Source: Muricea muricata (lineage: Eukaryota; Cnidaria; Anthozoa; Malacalcyonacea; Plexauridae). From it: 64,000 nt of DNA. The translations under genes were made by a program, and so were the position numbers. Positions within the stretch are counted from its first letter, which is position 1. Each line of letters starts with the position of its first letter. This document shows, piece by piece, positions 12,901 through 25,558 of this stretch. The DNA is taken from the NCBI GenBank assembly GCA_963855995.1, contig OY979717.1:16560960-16624959 (forward strand), read 5' to 3'. The notes under the pieces were generated by a model, which saw nothing but the letters and a program-made list of their open reading frames with translations, was not told where the DNA came from and made no database searches.

Positions 12901-15900
12901 GAGGAACGTATTACCATACCTTGTCTGCCAATGATGCATTTTATGAAAGATCCTCTGGAGATGATGATTCAGGTACAGACCTTGATATACCACGTGTTAA
13001 TGTTCAATTTTTGTTCACACTTTTCAACAACATTTTTTTGTTGACGAGTCAACAATTAAACCAAACGTTAGGCCGCTTAGGCGTTAGTGTGTCCATGTGC
13101 GTTATTTTCATTGGTCAGGCGGAGTAATTATCGACGCTACTCAAATGTCAAAAACAAACATTGCTCAAATCGCAGTTTTGTTTTTAGATTTTGTACAATT
13201 TTGAGGTGACTTTACAACATAAAAAATTAGCAGCATGAAAAAATATGGAAAAATATCAACAAACATAATTTACTATAGTATGAACATGACTCGGTAATTG
13301 ACTCGGTCTCAGATTTGACACGGCAATGTGTTTACTCTGTATGTTTTGTGATCCTTCAACCGTCCATAGAACATAACATCGACGTTCTCAGTATCAGAAA
13401 ACAAAGGGTCATGGCTAAAGGGGATAGACGAGAGGTAGGTTTTCCAGGTGGCGGCTGTTTTTCAAGATTCTGAAAACGAGAACGAATCAACAACCAGACA
13501 TTCATAGCATTCCTAAAGCTTACACTAACCCTAACCCTAAACCTAACCACAATTTAGAAATGCTATAAATGTCTGGTTGTTGTTTCGTTCTCGTTTTAAG
13601 AATTTTAAAAAATAGCCGCCATCTTGAAAACCTACCTCTCGTCCATCCCCTTTAGCCATGACCGAAAACATAGTGTTTCCATCACTTTCAGGAAATAAGT
13701 GTTAATTGTCTGCATTAATGGCCACATTGAGTAAGGTAAATATATATTGTGACGTTTTCAGAATAAAAACGATAGATAATAGGTAACAGTTGGTAACAGT
13801 TAGGTAGCTCAATCGATAACGTAACCGCAAATCATGAGTCGAGATTCATCACTAATCGGTAAATCGGTACGAATTAAACAACATGACAATAAAGGCGATA
13901 TTTTAGTCTATAACAATAACGCGACTGTTCGCGTGACTATATCATAAAAGACGCAAAAAACATGCTAACCAACAAAACTACTAAAAAATCACTTACATCA
14001 TGCTGTAACGCTACAAAGTACGACAATAAAACAATGTAGAATACAATACAGAACTAATGGACCATTTTGTACAAGCGTTTAAATTAGGAATATTCATCCT
14101 CCATTGCAATGTGCAAAAGAAAGGTCAAATGTGTGCTCACGTTTGTTTACACACGCACCGATGACTTTATAAACCACTTGCGAGCACGTAGAATGCGATA
14201 CGAATGAATAGTACAATTATTTTAAATGAATGATGGTTTATTATAAATTTTACCAAAACGATATAGAAATATTTCACAGATAGCCTCAAGTCATGCAATT
14301 TACATACAAGCCTAGGGCGGTAAATCATATGAACCACATATTGATTGATTGAATTTACGTTTTTAAAACCAACAGGTGTAAGATTTCACAATAGAACATC
14401 GTGGTTAAACTACGAGTCATCACCACCTAAACTATAAATGATAAATATAACTATCGACATAGTATTCTTTTTATTTTACTTCAAAATATAGCTGAACCAA
14501 ATGAAATTCTGAAGGCTGATCCCAAAGGTGGTCTACTACGATACAACATGAGACATAGAAATGCAGCAAAAGACCCGCGAAAGGGTGCACAAAAAACAAA
14601 ACAGCCTGAAAACACACCAGAAGAGCAACGATTCGCCAACAACCTTAATGCACTTGGGTTTCTTAACAGTCGACCATATAAGCTTCGTACGTCATTTGGA
14701 TACGTGACACTGCTGGATCCTCGAAGGGAAATCAAGAATGCCGTTTTTAAAGAGGAGAAAGGAATACTGCACATGGGTCTGGATGACGGAGAAACATTGG
14801 CTCTACAATTTTTGAGAAAAGGCTGTTACTATGCCACAACTGGTGTGTCATGTATTAATCATATAAGTGCATTAACACGAATTTTTTTATTCTCTAGTTG
14901 GAAAGACTTTTTTCCATGTAGCAACTTTGCTTTTACAATTATTAATTTCCTGTCTTGTAAATTGGGATATTTTAGTTTGTTTGGACATTGCTTTGCAAAG
15001 ACTGTGACGTCATCATGCACGATGCCTTTTATTCAATTGGTTATTCAAGCTGAAGACCATACTGAAATGAACGTGCGTGTGACTACTAATGCATTACGCC
15101 CTTATTGCGCCCATATAACTCGCTTTGGGTTGTTTTTACTACCTAACTGCTGCTATAATCTGAATTTTGAAAAATCATTATGCATCGGGACATCACATTG
15201 TTTGCAATGCAAAATTCCAGCAAACTAAAATATCTCAAGTTAGAAGGGAAGAAACGAAAAAGTGGTAAAAAGTTGTGAGAATACAGTAAGTTTTAACAAA
15301 TCTTTCCAACTAGGGAATAGAAAGAATGCACACTTTAAACCAAATAGGTAAAGGGAGGTGGGATGATGTTGATGATAATGTTGGTGAGAAATTGTGTTTA
15401 CATTGAGTTATGCAAACACGGCCTTAACCATTCAGCGTTGAAAATTCACAAATGCTATAAAAAATGTTATAAAAATATTAACACAATGAATACGATAAAA
15501 CATTGAATAATGTGCTACTTATATAATATGCACTAATCAACTGCAAATTCTAAGGACTGGCGTCCTAAGTTAATGTACTCGAATAACGGCAGCAGTATTA
15601 AGTTTATTTGTCTTTTCAAGGTTTGTTCCATTTGTTCAAATACGAGTTCCCACTGATTCCGTACCGAATTTCAAGACAACCGAACAAGGAAAAAATGTGC
15701 TATGATATTACCAAAGAAATGGAATTGGAGTTCACGTTTCTTAAATGCAGTGACGACATGGCTCACTTGATTTGGAGGTTTGAACTAAGTCTAACATTTT
15801 GAAAAGGTGGCGCAATTAGTACAGCACACCAGACCTTAGGTCCAATAGCTCGTTTCACAATATTTTTAGTTAGATCTCTTTTTGAATTACACTTAGTTCG

Positions 15901-18900
15901 TCAGTTGCTTCTTAGTTGCGTTTTTTTATACTACGCATATCCAAGGCAAAAACTGCATTGTAAAAGGAGGGTGTAACAGAAAAAGGCACTATACGTTGAT
16001 TAGGCATCAAATGAAAACCGGAAAACGTGTTGGCAATGCCGTTAGAGGCTTAAGTTTGAACCTTATTAAAATCACCGTTTAAATCACACTGTATAATCAC
16101 TCTTGATACCACCCACTCTCCAGATTCAACTGTTTTTCTCTTATCGCTCGATTTACTTATTCCCTTTGACGCATGTATTGATTTGATTGATTAGGTAAAT
16201 TATCATAATTACATTATTACCAACAATTCTCAACAAAAGGCAAAGATCCGAATTCTGCTTATGTCCTTGTGGTGGTTTAAGGATCTTAATATGTGTTTGT
16301 TTGCTTTTGTACTGCTAATGTTAACGATTGTTTCTGCAACTTGTTATAATTTGGATGCATATTGTGGTTATCATTTCTAATCTCAGTGTGGATTGTTTTG
16401 ATATTTTCCTTATATAAGTGCATGCAATAAAAGCAAACAAAAATATACACGCATTTATCTGATAAAATAAGAACTTCTCAGTCAGATCTGAATGGGAAAG
16501 CTCCTTATTATCTCAAATGGGGCGAAAATTATATATGGTATTTTGCACCAGCAAATTGTTTTTAATGGAATGTTTTTAAGGTCTTTAAACACACTTATAC
16601 AATTATGATGAATATTCGGACAACATATGAGCGAACTAACACGTGATTTATGAATCACTGCAAGTTAATCCTGACTTATTTTGGATGCATAAATTTAACT
16701 CGTATTTCCAGGTACACGATTATGATGGAGATGCCTGACGGTAAGCTCGAAACTTCTCATGGTTATTTCAAGTTGGATACAGATCACCACACCGTGCTTG
16801 ATTTGAATAAGAGTTACACCTTGGAGCATATGAAATGGATATATTTCACCGCCATATCCCCTAATAACCCACAACACCGTGCATGGTTCCATGCTATCAG
16901 AGGACCAGCATTTGGAAAGCCATCATTCCTTGGTAAGCAATAACTGGTCAACAATGTATTAACAGGGTTCGTGCAGTTGTTTGAAACCCATGCATGAAAA
17001 ATGCTTAAGTTGAAGATCAATTTCGAAGAGACTTGAAAATCCTTGAAAAATCCAATTTCAAAGAATGTTCTTGAAAAATGCTTGCAAATTACACAAAAAC
17101 ACATAATAGTATTGTATAGTTAACTTCGGGAAAGCCTAGGCATAACAGCAATGAGGATGTTTTGAACATGACTATTATGTTCAGAATAATATTGCAATCC
17201 ATACAGCTTGAAAAATGCTTGCAAATTACACAAAAACACATAATAGTATTGTATAGTTAACTTCGGGAAAGCCTAGGCATAACAGCAATGAGGATGTTTT
17301 GAACATGACTATTATGTTCAGAATAATATTGCAATCCATACAGCTTGAAAAATGCTTGCAAATTACACAAAAACACATAATCGTATTGTATAGTTAACTT
17401 CGGGAAAGCCTAGGCATAACAGCAATGAGGATGTTTTGAACATGACTATTATGTTCAGAATAATATTGCAATCCATACAGCCCTGATCTTTTCAGTGATC
17501 AGAGCGTCCGAATGAGCCTTGAATATCTCGAATTCTATCCTTGAAAGATCCTTAATTCTGTTCAGCCGAACCCTGCACGAACCCGGTAATTGCTGTCGAG
17601 AATTGTTTATTCCCCCTTGCCTTACTTGCCGTTTTTTTTTCTTCGAAATAATAAATCGTACGTTAAGTGGATGAGAATTTCGTGCTCTTTTAATATTACA
17701 GCGCTGCTCCAGTTTTGATTTTAATATCAGATATACCTCGTGATCAGGGGCCCACCGGAAGATTCACCCCTTGTTTTCCTGATCAATCACCGCATTTACC
17801 TGTATACTATATTATGAGTTATTTGTAGAATTAGTAAATATAAATATATTAATAGCAAATTTTCTCTTGCAGCCAAAATTCCTCCGCTTAAACACAATGT
17901 TGTTCTAACGACTAGAACAAACAACACTGTGACCGCAACTAAGAATATCGAAACCACAGAGGTGGACAGTGCAGAGCTCGACTTTGCTTTACCAAAAGCT
18001 TGCAACGAAAAAGATATATATGTGTATTACATGCAAGCTTATCCTCACCAGCAAGATTTCTCCGAACCAGTGAGCGAAAAGATAAAAGCATCTTCAGCTC
18101 ACATTCCACCCAAAATTTTGCAAAGTGTCCACGGATATTTCTACTGCAGAGATGATCATCCAACCAGGCTTAACCTGACTGCATCATGGGACAAAAATGG
18201 GGTAAGTTAGATCGACTATGATCTGCCTTTTGATTTTCTGCCAAATTTGATTTTCCCTTGTTCAAAGTTCGAAACAGATTTTCCATGCAGGCCTATGTTA
18301 ACTGGACAGGAGTTTTGATTGACCAGATACTCTTCCCGTGTAGTATAGTGTACATGACGTGCGTTCTGATTTTTATGTACCCGATCCTTAGGCTAAGCGA
18401 AAATATGTTCGAATTAAGGCTAAGCGTTTTAAAAGGTGACCTTGATATTACAACCACCTAATTAAAATTCGCTTGGTTGGTTCTTAAACATCTTGAATGT
18501 TAGGAACTACTGCAACGTCCTTGATGGACGAATCATCGTTAGGATTATTTTGGTTACTACAGACAGTTGATTTTAGGCAATCTTTAGGAAAACATTGTGG
18601 GTGTTTGTGGTAACAGACAATATTTACGTTTACTATTAGCTAGTTTGACGCTGCAAGACTGTGCAAATAATTCAGCTCTTAGAAGCAGGTTTTTTGCCGC
18701 GGATCATTTTTGGCTTAAGCCTGGTTTCTGTTCGGTCGTAAATGTTTTAGGAAAGTCGTCTTCGAAGATATTTTTCTTTTGTATTCAAAGTAGTGACTGT
18801 TAAATGTCGATCCTTGTTGATACTCTATCATCTATCGCACCTTGACGAGTTCATGACAGTTACTACCAAATGAAAACCGGGCTTTAGTGCAGGATAGTAA

Positions 18901-19972
18901 GAGTGGTAAAAAATATTTGGACAAGAAGTGTCAAATTTGTCCTGTGAGCTGAGCTAGTGTGTTACTTTGTACGAAAGAATGTTTCAAAACGTGGAGAAAT
19001 CATTTGCTCGATATTTAGATGTTTCCATAGGGAAAATACCTGCAGAATTCGTACTCAGTCACGAATCATGTCTCCACTTTTTGCCGAGCGGGCCCGGCAC
19101 AGACCTCAGTGCTGCCCAGTGTTCCCTTCGAAATCAACCATATCGGATTTGAGCTTGCCACTGGAGACCTCCACAAAATGCCTTTCCGTCATTTGTTGAG
19201 ACGTTTTTTACTCGGAAAAGATAGAAATGCGCATTAAGTCTTATTTCTATTGTTGTTTTCTTTATATTGCTCTGGTACCTTCTTCATTTCTTTTCTGCTA
19301 GCTTGTTAGGGCTTGATAAGGATGTTTTGGGTACAACGATGTGTCTATGTGCTATGCTCGGGTACTATTTTTGGGTACTATTCAGGATGCAATGTATCAG
19401 AAATTTTTGATATCTCTTAAGATTACTGGCGTAATTGTCGGTATTTATATGTAGATTTATATCAGGTATTCGGTGATTGACCGACAGCCGATTTTTTTCA
19501 CCACTTGTACCCGATACCAATTTTTAATGACGTAATAATATTATCCGTTGATCAAATGTGACGTTCACTCATTTTAATTTGAATCTGTTCTGTCACTACC
19601 AGTCCACTACACGAGAAAAATATTTTCACTTCGCAATTTCTTGTCTTTATGATTAGCCATTACCGATTTACCTACGAAATCATTGGTTCTGCATGCACAT
19701 AAGATACTTTAGCAGCGTTTGTTTGCATAACTTGTGCATGTGAGCAACGTTTGACCGAAGTATTTTTCGTGAATAGATTAAGATGGTGATGCTGAATTCA
19801 AAATCTTGTGCCCTGATTGTGGAATCTTTTTTCTTTGTAGGTTAAAGACAAGAAGGTGTATTTCTACCGCATTGATGCTGTCACAGGTGAACCGCAACCT
19901 ATGCATGATGATTGCCTCAAGCCTAAACCATTTTGCAAAACCACTGCGGGATGTTCAAGTGACTGCAGTTAA
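9967..19972 (+). CDS. Unrecognised 741-residue protein, ten exons
   Basis: Exons: 9967-10114, 10471-10723, 11206-11416, 11927-12117, 12740-12972, 14492-14842, 15621-15777, 16712-16932, 17873-18201, 19841-19972. Every junction has GT/AG and phases match throughout, giving one frame ending TAA. I do not recognise a domain. Visible features: Tyr/Trp-rich patches (DGDSYYYFWFDTYPMEF), an acidic run (DPHDEDEGEDTDDLL, exon 3), a basic Q/K-rich segment (exon 6), possible N-glycosylation sites (NWTG, NLTAS), and a Cys-rich end (CKTTAGCSSDCS). The start is uncertain: TTTACTTTAG just before the ATG looks like an acceptor, so an upstream exon, perhaps with a signal peptide, may be missed. No membrane segment is obvious. 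The exon 2 donor (10724) was chosen by phase. A secreted or surface protein is a guess. Confidence 0.8.
11634..11851 (-). repeat. tRNA-derived SINE
   Basis: On the minus strand it begins with a tRNA-like A-box region (GTGGCGCAAGTGGTAAGCGCG), then a body containing GGAGGTTTTCTCTGGGTACT, a word resembling the shared central domains of animal SINEs. It ends near the G-run (C-run on plus) at 11632-11641. It lies in intron 3 of the unknown gene. The B box is not clear. Confidence 0.6.
13406..13664. mobile_element. Foldback MITE with telomere-like centre
   Basis: Arms GGTCATGGCTAAAGGGGAT and its complement, continuing through GACGAGAGGTAGGTTTTC and ACATTCATAGCATT. The unpaired centre is CTAACCCTAACCCTAAACC. 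It lies in intron 5 of the unknown gene. Confidence 0.85.
17070..17480. repeat. 137-bp tandem repeat, three copies
   Basis: Three head-to-tail copies beginning CTTGAAAAATGCTTGCAAAT at 17070, 17207 and 17344 and ending CCATACAG. They are almost identical; the first two read ATAATAGTATTG where the third reads ATAATCGTATTG. Intron 8 of the unknown gene. Confidence 0.95.
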
Positions 19973-20102
19973 AGTAGTTTTAGTTCGATTATTTCTGTAA
20001 CTGATATGACGCCTGGAAGGCAATAGTGGTTGGTAGTATTGATGTCTCTAAACGACGGTATTATCTGAAGTTAGTGTTAGTCTTTGTTTGTACCTTTGAT
20101 GA

Positions 20103-20108
20103 AATAAA
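20103..20108 (+). terminator. Polyadenylation signal AATAAA
   Basis: AATAAA about 130 bases after the stop codon of the unknown gene, the first canonical signal downstream. Confidence 0.65.
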
Positions 20109-20420
20109 GAAGTTCAATTTTTGCATTTTCAGCTGGTTGTGAACGTGCGTAATTTCTCGCATATTTAGGAAAAGTAATGCAACTTTCTGACCAATAATCT
20201 GACCAATATTTTGTCATTATTAACACATTTTTAGGGTTCAATTTTAGGTAAAATAAAAGTCAAAATATAAAAAGCATTTGCCTAGCGCTTTATTTAAATC
20301 ATTCCCACTCTTTTCTAACTTGTAGTAGTCATGTTGTCTGGAGCGTTTAGGAGAATCGTGAAAATGAAATTATCTTCTTCGTGATTCGTGAAAGCTTAAA
20401 AGTGACTTCGTGACAAGAGC

Positions 20421-21133
20421 CCTCCTTAAGCTCCTCACACTCGAAGATATATATTTATTTTGCCTTTCTCCACTTTTGACCATTTGGCAATAACGTAGCG
20501 TCGTGGTATCCTTATAAGCTATGGGCCCTTTTTCAAGCTATGCTTGTAAAGCTTTTACAGCGGGCGCGACCGCAGGCGCATGCGGTAACTGCATAAGCCG
20601 TACAATGATTAACAATATCAGCACAGTGCAATCTCAGACTGCTACACCGGTTCGCTAGTGAGAAAATGTGTTTGAGTGGAAAAATGATTGAAAAAATTTC
20701 GAGTAGTTAGTTAGAATAACTTCTGAATTAGACTGCCATAGATAGAGTCTGGTCTGTGGCAAATGTTTAGAACTTTTGTGCTTCGCTGTGATTGGTCAAT
20801 TTTACGAATTCTGAAATCGACAAAGAAACATGAACGACAAAGTGAACGTGTAACACTTGTGTCTATTTATAACAATATTTTTCGACTCTACCACAATTAA
20901 TACATGGTTTATTAAGCTTATCGGGGGGAAAGATCTTCAAAGTTACACCCATATCGATTTAAGCGAAATACGTACGTTATTTAATGCATAAAATGTCGAT
21001 ATTGAAGCAGCAATTTGTAATTCTTTGTGGCGCCACTGACATCAGTTGGCAACATGAAGTTGTGTATTACACTACTTCTTTCATCTTAGACGTCGTTTTT
21101 ATGTCTGAATTTCTATCCTATTCGGTGGATACC
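20421..21133. other. Left part of the insertion, no gene
   Basis: Unassigned non-coding sequence. TCTGGTCTGTGGCAAATGT near 20749 is the inverted counterpart of ACATTTGCCACAGACCGG near 25651, so an older inverted-repeat element may have received the gypsy insertion. Confidence 0.45.
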
Positions 21134-21249
21134 TGTAGTAATTGAGTTCGGTAATTAACAAATACCTTACAGCGATTTGTAAGTAAGCTGAAAATGTAAA
21201 CAAGTTTGATTGACAGTAGTTGAAATATATGTATTCTGTATATCCTACA
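21134..21249 (+). repeat. Left LTR of the gypsy element
   Basis: 116 bp, TGTAGTAATTGAG to TATCCTACA; matches 25443-25558 except two bases near the 3' end. Confidence 0.95.
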
Positions 21250-21305
21250 ATGGGCGACGAGGATGCGATAAGTATTGGCGTGGAAAATTTTAAAATAATT
21301 CAAGA

Positions 21306-22236
21306 ATGGCGGCACAAAATATACAGCCTATGCCTGCATTTGAACCGCGTAGTGACCCTACAAGTACAAGTGCCAGATGGAGTCGATGGCTAGAGAGATT
21401 TAACACATATTTAATCGCGGCAGATATTAAGGACGACGGAAGAAAACGAGCTTTATTATTATACCAGGCAGGGTCTGAACTCTGAAGTGTACGAAATTTT
21501 CAAAACGTTGGAAGAAGACGAAGCAAAGGACTTTAAATCAGCAGTTAAAGCGTTAACGAAGTATTTTGAACCGGAGAAAAACGTGATATATCAAACGTAT
21601 GTTTTTAGACAAGCTACACAAGGCAAAGATGAGGGAATCGACGAGTTTCATACGCGTTTACGTGGCTTGGCAAAACATTGTGAATTTGCGGACACAGATT
21701 TCGAAATAAAAATGCAAATCGTGACGAATGGTACTTCTTCGAGATTACGAAAGAAAGCTTTACAAGATCCAACATATACCTTGACAAATATGTTAATCGA
21801 TGGGCGGAAATATGCAACGATTTCAGCACAAGCAGACGGAATTGAGGAACAATTCAAAACAAAGCCAAACGAAAATATAAACACAACGACAATAGCAACG
21901 CCCACGAAGAAAAAGTGTTATTATTGCGGTTTCGATTATCCACATGAAAAGCGACCATGCCCCGCCAAGAATTCGGTGTGCAATTATTGTGGAATACAAG
22001 GACATTTTGCTAACGTATGCCGCTCACGAGTAAACAAAGAACAAGGAAAAGACGGAAAGAAAGGATTTAGTTCACCAGACAAAAGGCGACAGACACGACG
22101 TCAAGAGCTAAGAAACAACAAGCAAAGGCCGTCGAAGCATCACAGCGCCAAACGAAGGACGAAAGCTCAGAGGATGACTACGTTTATACCGTATCGAAGG
22201 AACAAAACAAGAAAACACATGCGAATGTTACAGTAA
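21306..22236 (+). pseudogene. gag: gypsy Gag, frameshifted
   Basis: Starts at ATG 21306 and hits TGA at 21483-21485. The Gag reading continues in another frame from about 21487, consistent with a short tandem duplication of CTCTGAA-type sequence there. The second part ends with two Cys knuckles (CYYCGFDYPHEKRPC and CNYCGIQGHFANVC, the latter CCHC) at about 21917-22020. The frame ends at 22236. The protease frame, a different one, opens after a stop near 22070, so the gag/pol junction is a frameshift, either programmed or a mutation. Confidence 0.85.
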
Positions 22237-25200
22237 ACGGACAAAATGTGCACTTTTTAATTGATACCGGAGCAACCGTGGATATTATCGATGCAAATAC
22301 ATTTGAGAAACTGAGAAAGAAAGTTTCGTTGCAGAAGAGTACAACAAAAATATATTCGTACGGATTCCAGACACCTTTACCGCTCAAGGGACAATTCCAG
22401 GCAACACTAGAATCAAAGAAACGGTATACAGTATCGCAAATACATGTTATTGACGGAGCAGGGGGGAATTTACTAAGCGCAAAAACAGCCCAAGATTTAG
22501 CGTTCGTTCAGCTTGCCAATAAAATTTCAAGTTTGCCAGATCAAGAACAACAAACGGAGCACCATAAAAACGCAACGCAATCTCCACCACCACCCACAAC
22601 ACGTGAATTAAACCCAGTCCAAAACAACACAAGTATGCCTCGAGCAAAAGATCAAAAGATACAAGAAATTATAAACAAGTATAGTACAGTTTTCGAAGGG
22701 CAAGGAAAATTAAACAATCAACAAATCAAGCTTCACATCCGTGGTGATGTTAACCCGGTCATGCAACCGCAAAGAAGAATACCCTACCACATAAGACAAG
22801 ATGTTTCTAAAGAACTTAAGAAATTACAAGATCAAGATATTATCAAAAAAGTCGCAAATCAACCAACTCCGTGGATATCCCCAATAGTAGCCACGCCAAT
22901 GAAAGACGGAGGAATAAGAATATGCGTCGACATGAGAGAAGCTAACCAGGCAATCGAAAGAGAAAGACATACCATGCCAACGTTACAAGATTTCAAAGCC
23001 GAGGTAAACGAAGCGAAATTCTTTTCAAAGATTGATCTAAAACAAGCGTACCACCAACTTGAGTTGGATGAAGAAAGTCGTTTTATAACAACATTTACTA
23101 CACACGAAGGACTGTATCAGTACAAGAGACTAAATTACGGAACAAATAGTGCGGCGGAGATTTTTCAAAATGTGTTACAACAAAACCTTTTAGCGACATA
23201 CGAGGAGTAAAAAACATTGTCGATGATATTTTAATCCATGGAAAAACACGAAAGCTACATGACGAAGCATTAGAGAACTGTCTCAAGCGCCTGGCAGCCT
23301 TAAACTTGAAAGTTAAAGGAGAGAAATGCGAATTTTTGAAGAAAGAGATTACATTCTTTGGACTGAAGTTCACAGCAGAAGGCACTCGACCAGATCCAGA
23401 AAGAATTGCGAATATGGTTAAAGTACAAGCGCCCAAAACAGCTGGAGAAGTAAGAAGTTTCCTGGGAATGGCAAACACATGTCACGAATACATTCCAGAT
23501 TATGCAGCTTTGACATCACCACTGAGTGAGTTAACGAAGAAAAACACATCATTTAAATGGCAACCTATACATCAGAAAGCATTTGAACAACTAAAGAAGA
23601 AATTAACAAGTTTTCCAGTGATGGCGTATTTTGACACAAAGAAACGCAGTTTGGTAATCGTTGACGGCTCCCCGTACGGAATTAGTGCAATTCTAGCACA
23701 GAAAGAACATAACAGTCACCAGTACAAAATTCTTTCGTACGCAAGCCGATCACTCAGTCCAGTCGAGAAGAGATACTCTCAAACGGACATTGAGGGACTC
23801 AGTTTAGTATGGGGAATTGAACATTTCCGAATGTTTTTGATTGGATCAGAATTTGACGTGATAACCGATCACAAAGCGCTCGAATCGATATTCAACAACC
23901 CTAAATCCAAGTTATTTACCGCAAAGGAACATGTAACGAGGCGGATTACTTGAGTAGACATCCGGTTGTAATACAGAATGAAAACCTAACAAGTAGGTCG
24001 GCGGAAGAGTATGTAAATTATGTGACAAACAGTTCAGTTCCAAAATCAATGACGCTGGATGAAATCAAGAAAGCAACTCGTAACGATCCAGTATTGACAA
24101 AAGTGAAGAATAGTCTGAAAGAAGGAAAATGGGATGAAAGTGACCAGAGTATCAAACCATTTAGACTCTGTGCAGATGAACTTATCTACAATTCCTCGGA
24201 GGATATACTCTTGAAGAACACAAGACTGGTGATTCCAACAACATTGCAAGAAAGAGCAACGCAACTAGCCCATGTTGGTCACCAGGGAATTGAAAAAACC
24301 AAAAGTCTGTTACGAGAAAAAATCTGGTACCCCAATATGGACAAACGAGTGAAAGAAATTGTGGATAAATGCATCGCTTGCCAATCAGTAGGGAATGGTA
24401 ATAACCGTGAACCAATGGAAATAACACCAACAGAAGATAAACCATGGACAAGCATAGCAATTGACTTCTATGGGCCAATACCCAGAACTGGACAGTACCT
24501 ATTAGTGGTGATAGACACCTACTCTAAATTCCCGGAGGTTGAAATAGTTAACTCAACCGAAGCAAAAACGTGCATACCAAAGCTTGATACAATTTTTGCC
24601 AGATATGGAATACCATCAAAGATCCAAACAGATAATGGACCCCCATTCAATGGGAAAGAATTTGAAAGGTACATGACAACCCTTGGCATAGAGTGGAAAA
24701 CGATAACACCACTACGGCCCCAAGGTAATGCTGTCGTGGAAAGATTTATGAAACCAATTGGGAAATTGTTGAAAACGGCAGAAATCGAAAGCAAGAACTG
24801 CAAAGGTTTTTACTACAATACCGTTCCACACCACATCAAACAACCAAAGTGGCTCCAAGTGAACTGCTTTTCAACAGAAAACTCAGAGGATATTTGCCTG
24901 AATTAACACACAAGAAAGTTATAAACAAGCACAAGATGGCAAAAACAAATCTGGAGAAGAAGAAAGAAGAGAATAAGGACTATTATGATAGAAATAGGAG
25001 AGCAAAAGAGGCAGACATCAGAACGGGAGACACAGTTATTTGCAAGCAGGAAAAGAAGAATAAATTAACGCCTAAATTTGATCCAAAGCACTATACCGTG
25101 GTACAACGAAAGTACAACATGGTAACAGCGAAAAGAGATGATGGGAAAACGGTGACGAGAAATGTTTCCTTTTTTAAGAAAGTACGCATGGAAAAAAAAG

Positions 25201-25318
25201 TGAAGACGAAGAGGAAGACATTGAAAGACCAGAAACGGATCAAGTACCAAAGCAAGAACCAAGTTTAAGAAGATCAACAAGGATTAAGAAACCAGTGAAC
25301 AGATACGAACACGGGAAC
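22071..25318 (+). pseudogene. pol: gypsy Pol (protease, RT, RNase H, integrase), several breaks
   Basis: Protease LIDTGATVDIID; RT with KIDLKQAYHQ and the catalytic IVDDIL box; RNase H-like TDHKALESIF; integrase zinc site (H-X3-H start HVGHQG to CIACQ) and a DDE core including IDFYGP and TDNGPPFNG. Breaks: a one-base shift in the CCTTTT run near 23192, just before the RT DD box; a deletion near 23920-23945 removing the end of RNase H and shifting frame into NEADYLSRHP; a shift near 24840; and a shift in an A-run near 25192. The tail ends RRSTRIKKPVNRYEHGN. This copy should not make an intact Pol protein unless the breaks are sequencing errors. Confidence 0.9.
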
Positions 25319-25442
25319 TGACTTATAATGTTGATAGAAATATGGACAGAACACTTACCATAAAGCCATATAACATAGTAAAGAGATTATTGATATTTGA
25401 AAGAAAAAGGGGATTGACATTTTAAAAATAGAGGGGAAGTAA

Positions 25443-25558
25443 TGTAGTAATTGAGTTCGGTAATTAACAAATACCTTACAGCGATTTGTAAGTAAGCTGA
25501 AAATGTAAACAAGTTTGATTGACAGTAGTTGAAATATATGTATTCTATATATTCTACA
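25443..25558 (+). repeat. Right LTR of the gypsy element
   Basis: 116 bp; pairs with 21134-21249. Confidence 0.95.

Larger units (their letters stand above)
21134..25558 (+). mobile_element. Ty3/gypsy LTR retrotransposon, degenerate coding region
   Basis: Bounded by two 116-bp LTRs (TG...CA) that differ at two positions, with ATACC duplicated on each side (21129-21133 and 25559-25563). A primer-binding site candidate TGGGCGACGAGGATGC follows the left LTR and a purine tract (AGAGGGGAAG) precedes the right. Gene order gag, protease, RT, RNase H, integrase identifies Ty3/gypsy. No envelope gene is seen. The coding region has several frame breaks. Confidence 0.95.

Noticed and set aside
12570-13127. 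185-residue single open frame
   Set aside because: It contains exon 5 of the unknown gene but extends into introns on both sides; splice sites at 12740 and 12972 are better supported.
18957-19199. Possible extra exon or gene in intron 9
   Set aside because: No matching splice sites in phase and no recognisable protein similarity.
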